DNA from: Candidozyma auris
Lineage: Eukaryota > Ascomycota > Pichiomycetes > Serinales > Metschnikowiaceae
Assembly (NCBI RefSeq): GCF_003013715.1
Contig: NC_072814.1
Span: forward strand, 744,001 to 808,000
Length of the DNA stretch: 64,000 bases
Direction of reading: 5' to 3'
Within the stretch, counting starts at the first letter, position 1. Every line of letters starts with the position of its first letter. The notes under the pieces were generated by a model that saw nothing but the letters and a program-made list of their open reading frames with translations, searched no databases and was not told the origin of the DNA. Positions 1 to 10,758 of this stretch are shown here, in pieces. The position numbers and the translations under genes are program-made.

Positions 1-511
1 GCAAGACAAAAATGCGTTCATTGATCCCAACTATCGGCACCCAAAGAGACTCGTCAATAAATAGTTTCAGCACTTTGGTAGTTTCTGACGGCTGAGGTAT
101 CGTTGCCATCCTATAGAACGCTTTCAATTCCGACTCTCCTAACGAAGACAAGAAGGGGCCCCTTAGTTTCTGCATTCTGTTGACGGTTTCCTCGTCCAAT
201 TTACACGGAACGTGGAACGCAGAAGCCAATGCTTCGTAGGTGATATCATCATGAGTCGAGCCAATGCCTCCAGAAGTGACAATGAAATCACAATTCTCGT
301 CAGTAAGCACCTTGAGGGAACGAATGATATCGTCGGCGTCGTCTCCACATACCACTGTTTTCTTCACTGGGATCGACAACTCTTTGAAACAGTACTTGGC
401 AAACTCAAACGAGTTTGTGTCTAGGATTTTGCCATTAAGGACCTCGTCGCCAATGATAAGGCACCCCGCCGATTTGATTGAGGAAGCCATTCTGTTGAGG
501 TTGCGGAACAT
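1..511 (-). CDS. MoaB/Mog-fold (molybdopterin-binding-like) protein, 3' end cut by the window edge
   Basis: The reading frame is open from an ATG at 511 to the left edge, so the C-terminus is missing. The N-terminal part has the signature of the MoCF_biosynth/CinA fold: CLIIGDEVLNGK near residues 16-28 and TSGGIGSTHDDITYEA about 60 residues later. The same domain occurs in fungal YMR178W-like proteins and in the N-terminal half of animal FAD synthase, where it is linked to FAD/nucleotide hydrolysis and not to molybdenum cofactor. Budding yeasts generally do not make molybdenum cofactor, so a cofactor role is unlikely. An alternative in-frame ATG at 490 would remove seven residues and starts closer to the conserved core. 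The family call is firm; the exact function is unknown. Confidence 0.8.
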   Translation of the reverse strand, partial: MFRNLNRMASSIKSAGCLIIGDEVLNGKILDTNSFEFAKYCFKELSIPVKKTVVCGDDADDIIRSLKVLTDENCDFIVTSGGIGSTHDDITYEALASAFHVPCKLDEETVNRMQKLRGPFLSSLGESELKAFYRMATIPQPSETTKVLKLFIDESLWVPIVGINERIFVL

Positions 512-1986
512 GTTTGTGAATGATTCGCGAATGCTAGGGTAAGATGGCCCGAAGCAATGTCAACTTGCTAACACTTTTTTGTGACAGATTGATGAAAGAT
601 TCAAGAAAGATGTTATCATCGATCTTGCACCAGAGCAGGCGAGGCATGAACACTTGACTTTCTACTTTCGCTGAGATAGAACACCGTGGGCGGTGTATTG
701 TGATTACTGTTGGGAAGACTCTAGTTTAAGTTTATGCGATAAGAAATCTACATGTTTGGTAGCCTTGCAAAGATGTTGCCAGATGTAATAGAATATGTAA
801 GCACTGAAATTGACGTATAGTGACCACTGTTTAAGCACAAGCTCATTTGCAGCCACTGCCCACTACGGCTGTTTTGCAATACTAGTGAAGAAAATTTTAT
901 AATTGTAGCCAATATCAGCCACAAATTTGCTCAATTGGTTGTAGCAGTGTTACTTTATTCCTCTTATTGTAATATCCAAATGTCTTCCTAATACTCGTGT
1001 GATTGCCAAGGACAAGTTAGGCAGGCTCTCATTCAGATCCCCACAATTAAAGCAAGTACATGAACACATCTCTGTCGAGTTTTCCAAGCGGAAATATTCT
1101 GATTTCGATCTTGTTTTGTTTACTTCTTTTTATATCTACAAATCTTCATATTAATTTTGATTTCCGGAAGGAGCTTTGGCAATCTGGACGCATCTTCACC
1201 CCTTACCCCGTTTGAAAGTCTGGTCCCGCAATGGCAAAAAGTTGCGAACTGCCAGCTGCCAAGATTGCTTACTACACCAATCCGCAAGACACAAGGTTGC
1301 AAAAAAAAGAAAAATAAAAAAAAAAAGGGGGAAAAAGTATGGCTACAAACAGATTTTGACGACTTTCGCAATTCAAGACAATACAGAAAATCAGCCAATT
1401 TCCCGAGTTCCCCAGGTCTTGGTTGCTTCACGCCCCTGGCGTTAGACCATCCAATGGGTATCGGAACCGACTAGCGCACATCTCTTTCAGTCACATGGAC
1501 GTTAACGAGACGCAATCGAAACGGTGATGTAAGAAAGACCGTAGAATAAGAACCATGGGGATCTCAAGAAATCAGGTATAAATAGAGGAGAACTCATCAC
1601 GTTTTATCCAGCTTATTTTTATATTGCGTTCGTGAATCATCGCTGCTTTCTGCTTGTTCCTTGTGATCCCCAGCTTCAACTTTGACAGGCAGTCGCGGCG
1701 TCATTGCACCTAGAGTACTTAGAGGCGAGCTCCCGCCACAGCCAGGCTCGTTTCTCATTTTTTCCTGGTGCCACGCTCTATACTGCCTGTGAAACGGGTT
1801 TTGCGCACGACCCGCATCCTGCTAATTAATTAGATATATTTCCTCGCACATCCTCAAAAATTCTGACAAATAACGACTTACACTATATTTACACCTTTAG
1901 ACCACCTTTTCCTTTTTCAAATCTTATAAACACCTCCAACACCCCGCTTCAAGCTTACTTCGTTCAAGTACCCCACAATCCAAATT
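512..1986. other. Intergenic: divergent promoters of the MoaB-like gene and PPZ1
   Basis: About 1.5 kb without a convincing gene. Small open frames on both strands at 1120-1474 have no recognisable domain and run across an A-rich homopolymer tract near 1300-1330. The right half becomes pyrimidine-rich from about 1600 to 1980, as is usual for yeast 5' leaders. A TATA box lies at 1577-1584. No tRNA or snoRNA was recognised. Confidence 0.6.
1577..1584 (+). promoter_or_regulatory. TATA box, probably for PPZ1
   Basis: The sequence TATAAATA fits the TATAWAWR consensus. It lies about 400 bp before the PPZ1 ATG, so if it is used the leader would be roughly 300-350 nt long and C/T-rich. The assignment to PPZ1 is an inference from orientation and the absence of another gene. 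Confidence 0.45.
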
Positions 1987-3717
1987 ATGGGAAACAGCCC
2001 GTCCAAAAATGACCCTCTACCGAATAGCCCAGCTACACTGAACAACGGTGCTTCCACCTTCGAGTCTCTTGACTTGGACCTGGATGACACCGTGCCCCCG
2101 CTATCTCGGCCTACCGGAAACGGTAGCGAACATTTAGACCAGAGTTTGAAGAGCTTTTCCTTTCAAGAAAAGGAGACTCAAAACGCTCATGCTCCATACC
2201 CTTCTTCTTCCCCAACACCTACTTCCTTAGTCACTCCTTCTGTTGGACCCAAGAATATACCTCGTTCAGTTGCTTCCTCCCCGCTCAAGATTTCCGACCG
2301 AAAATCCCCTTCAGGTCGCCGTGATGAGCTTGGCCTCGAAGTGGATATTTCCTTGGCCACTGCCTTGAACGGCTCTGCCGTGCGGTCTACAAAAGAGTGG
2401 TTGGCGCCTTCGTCTTATCAGTCGACAAACTCATCTTCCTCCATTGATAGTCTGAACGGTTTGTCTGTTTTCACCAACGGTGAAGTGAAAGACGAGAGCC
2501 TGATCTCTTCAGTGTCTTCAAACCTGCCCGTGAACTTCAAGGGCGCTCCATTCTTACAAAAATCAGACAGTCTCGACCCTATTCAGGAACTGTCTAGCCT
2601 GTCTTCGAGCCCATCTTTCACCAACTCAGAAATATCCAAGGCAAGGAAGTCCGCAAAGTCAAATGACTCCCAGGCTATTCCGAAGTTTAGCGATCTTGGT
2701 CGCAAGTTGACCTCAAGAGCCAACTCTTCTTCCGCTCCCTCATCTCCACCTCTCATTCCAAGCGCCAAAAGGGTTGAATTTGACTTGGATGGCATTATTG
2801 ATAGATTGTTAAGCGTGGGACAGAAAAGATCCAGCTCGGCTTTCAAGGCAAGATCTCCAAGGGACAAGTTGCCTGTGACACCAAACGAAATCAAGCAAAT
2901 CACTGCAAAGTCTAGATCGATCTTTTTGGACCAACCCACCATGTTGAAGTTGTCTCCTCCCGTCAAAATTGTTGGCGATATCCATGGCCAATATCATGAC
3001 CTCATCAGAATCTTCAACTCTTGTGGCCATCCGCCCCATACCAACTATTTGTTTTTGGGAGACTACGTTGACAGAGGTTACAAGTCGTTGGAAACTATCT
3101 TACTTTTGTTGTGTTACAAGATCAAGTACCCTGAGAACTTCTTTATGTTGAGAGGCAACCATGAGTCAGCCAACATCACCAAGATATACGGGTTTTACGA
3201 TGAATGTAAAAGAAGATTACCCCTTGTCTCTGGCAGTCACAAGTTGTGGAAAAACTTCGTCGACGTCTTCAATAGTTTACCTATTGCAGCGTCTATCAAT
3301 GACAAGATCTTTACTATCCACGGAGGCTTATCTCCTGAGTTGCGCGACTTAAAGCAGATTGAACAAATCCAAAGACCAACGGATATTCCAGATAAGGGCC
3401 TTTTGGCTGATTTACTATGGTCCGATCCTGATCCGAAATTGAAGACATTCTCCGAGACTCACTGGCCCAAAAATGACAGAGGCGTGTCATACTGTTTTGG
3501 TAAAAAACATGTAGACCATTTTTTGAACAAGTTCGACATGGACTTGATCGTGAGAGGTCACATGGTCGTTGAGGATGGTTACGAATTTTTCAACAGAAGA
3601 AGATTAGTCACAGTATTCCTGGCCCCTAATTATTGCGGTGAATTCAACAACTATGGTGCTGTGATGAGTGTTGACAAGAAGTTGTGTTGCTCGTTTGAGT
3701 TGTTGAAACCTCAATGA
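1987..3717 (+). CDS. PPZ1: PPZ-type serine/threonine protein phosphatase
   Basis: A 576-residue PP1-related phosphatase. The N-terminal MGNSPSK is a good myristoylation signal, as in yeast Ppz1. Residues about 10-260 are a Ser/Pro/Asn-rich disordered arm typical of PPZ. The C-terminal catalytic domain (about 265-576) has the metallophosphatase motifs GDIHG (330-334), GDYVDRG (358-364) and GNHE (390-393), then HGG and RGH. The invariant Ser of the SAPNYCGEF motif is encoded by CTG (codon 545), which makes sense only if CTG is read as Ser. PPZ enzymes regulate salt tolerance and K+ uptake through Trk, as well as cell-wall integrity, and are inhibited by Hal3/Vhs3-type proteins. The gene converges on the ABC transporter gene. 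Confidence 0.95.
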   Translation: MGNSPSKNDPLPNSPATLNNGASTFESLDLDLDDTVPPLSRPTGNGSEHLDQSLKSFSFQEKETQNAHAPYPSSSPTPTSLVTPSVGPKNIPRSVASSPLKISDRKSPSGRRDELGLEVDISLATALNGSAVRSTKEWLAPSSYQSTNSSSSIDSLNGLSVFTNGEVKDESLISSVSSNLPVNFKGAPFLQKSDSLDPIQELSSLSSSPSFTNSEISKARKSAKSNDSQAIPKFSDLGRKLTSRANSSSAPSSPPLIPSAKRVEFDLDGIIDRLLSVGQKRSSSAFKARSPRDKLPVTPNEIKQITAKSRSIFLDQPTMLKLSPPVKIVGDIHGQYHDLIRIFNSCGHPPHTNYLFLGDYVDRGYKSLETILLLLCYKIKYPENFFMLRGNHESANITKIYGFYDECKRRLPLVSGSHKLWKNFVDVFNSLPIAASINDKIFTIHGGLSPELRDLKQIEQIQRPTDIPDKGLLADLLWSDPDPKLKTFSETHWPKNDRGVSYCFGKKHVDHFLNKFDMDLIVRGHMVVEDGYEFFNRRRLVTVFLAPNYCGEFNNYGAVMSVDKKLCCSFELLKPQ

Positions 3718-3958
3718 GTGCAGCGTTTTGAATTTTCTTTATCTTGGATTTCACAAAGCAGTCAATCCTAGTCGTATTTCTTTTAACGACTCATGTTATG
3801 CCTTTGGAACTCACGATTTCAACTTGCGTGCTATGACTAACGGATGATCCTTGATGATGTTGAATTCATTTCTATATATACAATGTTTGGTTATTTTTAT
3901 ATCTATAAACAAGTTGTTTGTTACTCAGAACAAGTAGATTTGCTCAAGCGTTCTTCCC

Positions 3959-6900
3959 TCAAGCCTTCTTCCGTCTTATAGATGGGAGCTTGATGGTTGG
4001 AAGCTTCCACGATGAAAGTCTGATCACTTTGTACATGAAAAGACAGAAGCAAATATTAAAGACGATGTAGGCACAGTAAAAACCAACATTACGCCAAATG
4101 TTCGAATACTTCGTTTGGATCGTCAAGAGGTATTCGTTGGCATTGGTGTACTTGCAGTAAGCACACTGAGTCGTGCTATTTGGCTCTTCCAAATAGCCAC
4201 CAGCACTTTGAATGAAATCACCGAGGAATTGAGCACAAGTTTGGCCCTCTGGTGGAGATACGTAAGCCATCTCCTTATCAGAACAGTGAACTTCACGATC
4301 GTAGAGGAACGACGCAACCAAATTCTGAATGATATAGGTGTATGGACTTGCCTTGTTCATGAATGTCCAGAATCCTGGCATCAAGCTCACAGGTTGAACG
4401 ATTCCGGAAAAACCAACAATAAAACTGTAAAAGAACGACACCAACACCGCAGCTGATTGAACATCAGGTGAGAAATACAAAATCAAGAATCCAAATGAGA
4501 TGTTGAAAAGTTGCAAGAAAATTCCGTGTGTCAAGTAGAACACGCCTGAATGAGGAGCAGAAAAGTCAGCCCTTGTGGGGAAGTAAAGCGAGACAAACAT
4601 AAATGCAGCTGCAACGTAGTTAAAAGGTACTTCACAGACATATTGAGCCAAAACAAGAAGCCACCAACGGTAGGTGTTGGAGAGTCTCTCCCTGCCTTCG
4701 AAGACATCACGAACAGCCATACATTGCTCCTGAATCTGATTGATAACGGGGGCCGAGACAACGACTGACAAAAAAGCACAGAACATGCCGTTTTGCATAC
4801 CTGTGATCGACTTGCTCAATCCAAAGAAAGTGAAACCGATAAACAAACCACTGATTGTCATCAAGAATGTCTTTGCCATGATATACAGCGGCTTTCTCCA
4901 GAAAGCAAGAAATGTGCGTCTCACAAGGATGACAAACTGGTAAGGGATGTTGGTAGCGTATGGATTCTGAAGCTCCTTGGCCTCCTTTTCTGACAAGCCC
5001 GCCTTTTGCTTTCCCTCTTCAATAAGCTGGGAAACACGCTTCTCAACATCGATCTTCTCTTGAGAGTTGCTCCACACTTCGAACCAATTTTTATCTGTTG
5101 AGGCAGTGGCACCAGCACCGATGGCTTCCAAAATATATTCAGCAGGGTTTTCTTGCTCAAGACATTTTCTTGCTCCGTTTCTTTCAAAATAGTCCAAGAT
5201 TGTTCTCGAACGCTTACCAATTTCCCCAAAGTAAACAGTTTGACCACCCTTTCTCAAAAGCAACAACCTATCGAATTCTTCAAACAAGGTAGCCGAGGGC
5301 TGGTGAATTGTGCAAAGAATAGCCTGACCAGCAGAAGCCAAATCTCTTAAAAGTTTTACGATGGACCATGCAGATTGGGAGTCTAAACCCGAAGTTGGCT
5401 CATCAAGGAATAGTAACAAGGAGGGCTTGGCGACCAATTCGACACCGATAGTCAATTTCTTACGTTGTTCCACATTAAGGCCAGATCCAAGCTGACCAAC
5501 AATAGCATCAGAGTACTCTTCCATTTCCAATATCTCGATAATTTTTTCCACGTATTCAAATTTCTCGCTGTCAGGAACGGAATTGGGTCTTCTTAGCTGG
5601 GCTGAAAAACGAAGGGCTTCTCTGACAGTTGTCTCAGCCAAATGAATGTCCTGTTGTTGGACGTAGCCAGTACGACGACTAAATGATCCATCAAGTGGCT
5701 TACCATTCACCAAGATATCTCCCGTGATAACACCCATGTTGACTCTTTGAGCTAACACGTTCAATAAAGTAGTTTTACCAGCACCGGACTCCCCCATCAA
5801 GGCGGTCAACTTACCAGGTATACAAAAACCAGAAACGTCGTCCAAGAGCTTCCTTTGACCACCATCGTATGGGATCACGTAGTCAACATTTTTCCAGCAG
5901 AAGATGTCTTTCGATTCTAAGTCTGCCAAAGCAGAATTTGATGATGCTGCAGTCTTCTCAGGCTTAACTTTTTCCAAATCGGAATCACCTTCGCCACCCC
6001 TCTCAGCGTCAGCCTTCGCCTTCTCTTCGGGAGTTAAAATGTGTTCAGGCTTCTTGCCACGCAAAAAGAAAAGTCTGTCGACACCACCAGACACTGGACG
6101 AACAACTTCAAAACCAATTGCGGCAACAACAATGAAGAACACAATAAAACCAATCAAGATACCGAAGTTTCTCCAAACGTGACTAAAGCTGTATGTGAAA
6201 GCAGTCTCAACATAAGCATCACCACTGACGATGCTCAGGCCGGGTTCTGAACCTTGAAAAGCGCAAGCTGCTCGAGATGAGTCATAGCCAGGTCCTCTGG
6301 GAACAAGGTTTGCACCGGAACATTCCATTTTTCGTCCGTGAAACTCAGTAGTGAGCATGGCTTCGAAACCGTAAAGCACAGGGTTAATATAAGAGATCCA
6401 CTTGAAGTATACCCTCATGGATGGTCTTTGAATCATGAAAGACGAGTACATCAATGCAGCCAAGATGAGGACACCAGCAAATGCATTGGCAGCAGAAATT
6501 GTTTTGTTCCAAGCCGAAATAGCTTTGAATAGACCGTTCATGCTTAGAGACACTAGGAATGAAAAAAGCAAGAATGTAAAGTATGCACCAGCGTCTCTTT
6601 TCAAATTAGACAAGAAGTAAAGAATCAAAGAGAAAACGATGGTAATAAAGAGAGTGAGCGGCACAGAACTGAGGGCGTCGGCAACGGCACATGCTGATGG
6701 ATGGTAAAATGAGTAGTTATGTTGTTTCATCATAATTGGTCTTTGATTAAACGAGTTGGAGATCTCTGCAAGACCCATCAATGACAAGTACAAAACCGAG
6801 AAAAAAATCACACCCCCTCTCGAAAATGCACCAGACACGTCATTTGGAGTGTTGTAATAGAGAGAGCCAACAATCAAACTTTGGGCAATAGCGGCAATCG

Positions 6901-8419
6901 TCTGAGTCACCGCGTATGCTTTATCACCTTTCATGCTCTGGAAACCTCTCATCATATTCAAACGAAACTGCTCGTAGAAGTTCACCGTGTAGTGAGAGCC
7001 AGTTCTTTGGCCCCTTTGCTTTTGTTGCTTGATGGACTCGATCAAACTACGTTTAGTTTCATCAGGGTTTTGCTCAGACTTGTAGTCTTGAATCTCGTTC
7101 TTAAGATTCTTAAAAGCGTCAGATGCCAACCAATACGCCTCAAAGTCCTCGGCAGTACGAGGAACTTTGTTTTCGAATCCAGGTTTGGGGAAACGACCGT
7201 GAGGGTCAGTGATCGCTGTCAAGAATTCAGCGGTAGATTGTCTTGGAGGACATTCGAAACCCATGTCTTCGAAGTATGCCTTGGCTTCCTTAGTAGATCC
7301 GAAGTAGATCTGGCGACCCTTGTACAAAACGGTGACCTTGTCAAAAGTTTCGTATATGTTTTCAGAAGCCTGATAAATAGTGACAAAAGCAGTTGATCTT
7401 AAGATGTCAGTAGACACACGAATGGCTTGGGCGTACTCCAAAGCAGTAGAAGCATCCAAACCACGAGTGGCATTATCCCAACAGTAGACCGTGCCCTGAC
7501 ATGCCAATGCCTCAGCGATGGAGACTCTCTTTCTTTCACCACCAGATACACCACGAATGAAGTCATTACCCACTTTTGTCTTGAAAGTGTGACGTAAACC
7601 AAACACTGTAGCAAGCATTTCTCTCATGAACTTGACGTAGTCATCCTTCGACATGTCATTGACTCGCTTATCAGGCATTTTGCAACGGATGGCAAAATCC
7701 AATGTCTGCTCCACAGTGAGATGGGGATGGTGGGTATCTAATTCAGGGCAGTAGATCAAGTCCTGCTTGAAGTGGCGAACCATGCTATTTCTGGGCAATC
7801 CATCGTACTCAATGTCACCAAAGATGCCCGTGTACATAGAAGAATCAGTGCCCGTGAGGGCCTTTAGGAATGTCGAGCAGCCAGCTCCAGGTCTCCCCAA
7901 CACAAGCACCATTTCTCCGCTTCTAGCGTAGCCGTTTAATTCGTGCAAAATGTCTTTCTCGGGTTTGTGGCCTATTGAACGCAAGGTTCTGAAAATGGAG
8001 GCTGGCATGTTCAAGACATCAGAGAGCGTGGGTAAGAAAGCATACGATTGATCGATGCCTCTGACCGTCATGTTCTCAAACGAGACACCCATATCCCTAA
8101 GCTTCACTCCCGAAAGCTCAGACTGCTTGATCTGCGTGTAAAGAAGCTTTCTCAAGTCAAACGCATCGGGGTCCACACGGAGATCTCCCTCGTAAAAGGT
8201 GAGGTTAGTTACTTCTCTAGACAAGGAGTGAAGTCGCTCGACTTCTTCACGACTAGCATGCTCATTGCTGATAATCGACCTTGTCTCAGCTGGGTTGTAC
8301 TCATCGATTGTGTCGTCTGGGGTAGTTGAGTCACAATCCGACCCAGGGTATTTGGTTGAATCGACGCCAGCAGTGTTACGCAGGTTGACCTTGTCGGAAG
8401 ACGCAGTAGGTACCACCAT
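3959..8419 (-). CDS. CDR-type (PDR/ABCG) multidrug ABC transporter
   Basis: A full-size ABC pump of 1486 residues with (NBD-TMD)x2 order. NBD1 has the fungal degenerate Walker A GRPGAGCS (about 175-182), signature VSGGERKRVSIAEAL and Walker B region CWDNATRGLD. NBD2 has a canonical Walker A GESGAGKT (about 876-883), a degenerate signature LNVEQRKKLTIG and LFLDEPTSGLD. This asymmetry is the hallmark of the PDR subfamily. Each half ends in about six membrane segments. The family resembles Candida CDR1/CDR2/CDR4, plasma-membrane exporters of azoles, other drugs and lipids; which paralogue this is cannot be decided without a tree. The frame is open upstream to a TTG, but the first ATG is at 8419. 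A TCGTATA heptamer lies about 75 bp upstream. Confidence 0.9.
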   Translation of the reverse strand: MVVPTASSDKVNLRNTAGVDSTKYPGSDCDSTTPDDTIDEYNPAETRSIISNEHASREEVERLHSLSREVTNLTFYEGDLRVDPDAFDLRKLLYTQIKQSELSGVKLRDMGVSFENMTVRGIDQSYAFLPTLSDVLNMPASIFRTLRSIGHKPEKDILHELNGYARSGEMVLVLGRPGAGCSTFLKALTGTDSSMYTGIFGDIEYDGLPRNSMVRHFKQDLIYCPELDTHHPHLTVEQTLDFAIRCKMPDKRVNDMSKDDYVKFMREMLATVFGLRHTFKTKVGNDFIRGVSGGERKRVSIAEALACQGTVYCWDNATRGLDASTALEYAQAIRVSTDILRSTAFVTIYQASENIYETFDKVTVLYKGRQIYFGSTKEAKAYFEDMGFECPPRQSTAEFLTAITDPHGRFPKPGFENKVPRTAEDFEAYWLASDAFKNLKNEIQDYKSEQNPDETKRSLIESIKQQKQRGQRTGSHYTVNFYEQFRLNMMRGFQSMKGDKAYAVTQTIAAIAQSLIVGSLYYNTPNDVSGAFSRGGVIFFSVLYLSLMGLAEISNSFNQRPIMMKQHNYSFYHPSACAVADALSSVPLTLFITIVFSLILYFLSNLKRDAGAYFTFLLFSFLVSLSMNGLFKAISAWNKTISAANAFAGVLILAALMYSSFMIQRPSMRVYFKWISYINPVLYGFEAMLTTEFHGRKMECSGANLVPRGPGYDSSRAACAFQGSEPGLSIVSGDAYVETAFTYSFSHVWRNFGILIGFIVFFIVVAAIGFEVVRPVSGGVDRLFFLRGKKPEHILTPEEKAKADAERGGEGDSDLEKVKPEKTAASSNSALADLESKDIFCWKNVDYVIPYDGGQRKLLDDVSGFCIPGKLTALMGESGAGKTTLLNVLAQRVNMGVITGDILVNGKPLDGSFSRRTGYVQQQDIHLAETTVREALRFSAQLRRPNSVPDSEKFEYVEKIIEILEMEEYSDAIVGQLGSGLNVEQRKKLTIGVELVAKPSLLLFLDEPTSGLDSQSAWSIVKLLRDLASAGQAILCTIHQPSATLFEEFDRLLLLRKGGQTVYFGEIGKRSRTILDYFERNGARKCLEQENPAEYILEAIGAGATASTDKNWFEVWSNSQEKIDVEKRVSQLIEEGKQKAGLSEKEAKELQNPYATNIPYQFVILVRRTFLAFWRKPLYIMAKTFLMTISGLFIGFTFFGLSKSITGMQNGMFCAFLSVVVSAPVINQIQEQCMAVRDVFEGRERLSNTYRWWLLVLAQYVCEVPFNYVAAAFMFVSLYFPTRADFSAPHSGVFYLTHGIFLQLFNISFGFLILYFSPDVQSAAVLVSFFYSFIVGFSGIVQPVSLMPGFWTFMNKASPYTYIIQNLVASFLYDREVHCSDKEMAYVSPPEGQTCAQFLGDFIQSAGGYLEEPNSTTQCAYCKYTNANEYLLTIQTKYSNIWRNVGFYCAYIVFNICFCLFMYKVIRLSSWKLPTIKLPSIRRKKA

Positions 8420-9522
8420 AGCCAATGCAAGAGGATTCAAAAAAACGAATGATAAGAAAAGAGATTGGAAAATGTGGAACCGTTTAGGCTTTATACGATT
8501 GGCTTATTGTAGCCTAGACTTCCCCTGTACGACCACTTTTTCTGTCTCACTGCACGGCGCCGCTGTATGAGGAAACACACAACGGCTATATCAACCGAGA
8601 GTTCCGCCAGCAAAATATTGCTTTTGTGGCCACAGCTGGAGCTCAAAACGAGCGGGGGCGATATTGTTGAACAACGTTGATGCTTACAAATGGTTATCTA
8701 TATTTATTTCCTTTTTTTTTTTTCTTCTTATTTTCCAAGGCAGATAAGCCTAGACAAGAGCTTCTGGAGGGCGCTTTTTGCCTCTGACTAGTAAGGTTTC
8801 ATTGTTCTGCGGGAGACCCAGGGACAAAGAGAAATTTGCTAGCTAACGCCTCGCGAAAAGAGACACCGACTCGCTTAAGCCAGCGCCAGAGTAAATCGCA
8901 CAAACTGCAAGAACATGTGTAAATGAAGGATTTGTTGAGATTTGTGGGTTTTTGTGCGTTTGTGTTCTTTCTTTGGTCTGTCTCCTCCTATTTTCATTTC
9001 ATCTTTTTATCTTTTTGATCGCCTTTGTCACTGGTTCTCTTCTATCGCTTACCGACCCGTGCGCACCAGCGGAATTGGTGCAGGGAACAATTCTGACTAA
9101 AATGCGGACCTCTTAGTCAAATCGTGCTTTGCGCAGAGGGGATCTTGATTGTTGTGCTTGACGGAATTTGCCCTTAGTAATACTTAATCATCAAGTGCTG
9201 GCGCTGAATTGGACAGGCCTGGACTCGCCCGGTTCGGACAGTTTCACAATAAGAGAATGTGAATTTGCCTGGCATGCTTAACAATATACCTTGAATTGGG
9301 TAGTCGCACCGTGGGGCGCCGCCGAAGTAGGTGCAAAAAGCGTTGCCCCTTCGGCGTTTTCCCTGACTTCTGTATATTCCAGACGACTACAATAGATGCT
9401 TTTTTCTTGTTTAATATTTTATTTCTATCATTAGCTAATTCCTTTCCGACTCATGACCCTCATAAGTCCCGTTTATCCGTTATTCCCGTATCGTCAAACA
9501 GACGCTCGGGCTTATATTTCCT
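8420..9522. other. Intergenic: CDR-like promoter and 3' region of the cyclin gene
   Basis: About 1.1 kb between two minus-strand genes. It holds a T-rich tract at about 8711-8730, a sterol-response-like heptamer at 8492-8498 and a short palindrome GCACCA/TGGTGC (9063-9068 and 9076-9081). I did not see a Pdr1-type TCCGYGGA site or a clear paired-CGG drug response element. No coding or RNA gene is recognisable. Confidence 0.5.
8492..8498 (-). promoter_or_regulatory. Sterol response element-like heptamer upstream of the CDR-like gene
   Basis: The minus (coding) strand reads TCGTATA, the core bound by Upc2/Ecm22-type zinc-cluster regulators of sterol genes in yeasts. It lies 73-79 bp upstream of the transporter ATG. 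A 7-base match can occur by chance, so this is only suggestive. Confidence 0.35.
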
Positions 9523-10758
9523 CTAAATGTGCTCTGCACCGGCTAACTTATAAACAACGTTGTTGTGCTCCGAGACGCTAGCCCCCATTAGACCGATAAG
9601 TTGCTCATAGTATAGATCTAGCACCTGCTTGCTGTACCTGATTGACGTGGTATGATCATCCATTTGCTTGGCAGGCACCAATTTCCAATTTACTCTCGTG
9701 AGGAAGTCCAATTCGAGACAATTAAGCTCTGTAAGCGCTACACCGCCCACTTTGGCGTAGTGGTCGTTCGTGTAGAAGAAATCCTCAAGTGATTTTTGTG
9801 CAAGCATCGTCGCTACCAACAAGAACCGGTGCACCGTCCACGAATTTAGCGTGAAGTATGGCTGGTAGTTATGTGACAAGAGGTCAATATAGTAGATCGT
9901 TGTGAGCAATGTTGCCTGGGTAAAGTTGTTGAACCTCGTTAGACGTGCAAGGTATGTCTTGATGGAGATAGCTGGCGGTGTTCTCGAATGGAACCTCGTC
10001 AAAAGCTTCTTTTTTTCTTCTGCCGGCAATTCCCCAGACTCAACACTGCCAGGATTAGAAACCACGGGTGGCACACCCTTGTCGTTGAGGTTGATGAGTG
10101 ACTGGAGCATGCGATGGATGAGGTCAATGAGGTCATCGATGGCGCACTTCATAAAGTCCAGCGGAAGCCGCGTGGTGTAAACCTGTGAATGAAGCTTCTT
10201 ACTGGTGGGACCCGGAGACATCAGCTCCCCAGTTGACTTGCGTCTTCTTTGACCTCGTATACGGTCCTCACTTATATCATCATCATCGTCGCTCAGCGAT
10301 TCATTGTCGAAGGTGTCAGTGGGTATTTGTCGGCTTAAAGGCGAAACTACACGCCGACGTTCTTTGATATAAGACCTGAGCGTTTGGGTCTGGCTTGGGC
10401 TTGTCGGCACCGTTGATTTGTTGAAATACTGGCTGTAGAAATCGTACCCACGCACGTTGAAGTGTTTTTCCAAAGATTTGAAGTACAGCTCGTGCTTGTC
10501 GTTCACCGAAGGCTTCAAGTACTTTGCCAAAAAGGGATCGATGTCTCGGGATATGTTTGGCGGCAGCGCAAGCTTTTGTTTCCTCGGATTTCGATTGCCA
10601 TCCGGGCTGCTTGAAAGGGACCCTCTGCGAGAATGCAATCTCAAGCCCTGTGAGTAGAATTCCCGAGGCAAATGTGATATAGGAGATGGCCGTATGCGTG
10701 GGGAGCCTCGACCTGGGCCGAACGAGGGAGTCGTTCTAGTAGAAGTGGTGGTAGACAT
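9523..10758 (-). CDS. Pho80-family cyclin (PCL6/PCL7/PHO80-type partner of the Pho85 kinase)
   Basis: A 411-residue protein. The first 200 residues are Ser/Arg/Pro-rich with an acidic patch (SLSDDDDDISEDR, about 154-166). A cyclin box of the Pho80 type follows (about 205-375). Landmarks are TRFHSRTPPAISIKTYLARL, YYIDLL, TLNSWTVHRFLL and HYAKVGGVALTELNCLE. This group binds the CDK Pho85 and acts in phosphate, glycogen and stationary-phase control. The box resembles PCL6/PCL7 as much as PHO80, so no symbol is given. It is tandem with the upstream MTE1-like gene but separated by nearly 2 kb, suggesting a large regulated promoter. The start is the first ATG of the frame. Confidence 0.85.
   Translation of the reverse strand: MSTTTSTRTTPSFGPGRGSPRIRPSPISHLPREFYSQGLRLHSRRGSLSSSPDGNRNPRKQKLALPPNISRDIDPFLAKYLKPSVNDKHELYFKSLEKHFNVRGYDFYSQYFNKSTVPTSPSQTQTLRSYIKERRRVVSPLSRQIPTDTFDNESLSDDDDDISEDRIRGQRRRKSTGELMSPGPTSKKLHSQVYTTRLPLDFMKCAIDDLIDLIHRMLQSLINLNDKGVPPVVSNPGSVESGELPAEEKKKLLTRFHSRTPPAISIKTYLARLTRFNNFTQATLLTTIYYIDLLSHNYQPYFTLNSWTVHRFLLVATMLAQKSLEDFFYTNDHYAKVGGVALTELNCLELDFLTRVNWKLVPAKQMDDHTTSIRYSKQVLDLYYEQLIGLMGASVSEHNNVVYKLAGAEHI

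Noticed and set aside
1299..1330. A-rich tract that might be a retroposed poly(A) tail
   Set aside because: No target-site duplication or gene-like sequence in front of it; ordinary promoter homopolymer.
6881..7396. 171-codon antisense frame inside the ABC transporter
   Set aside because: Shadow frame with no domain of its own.
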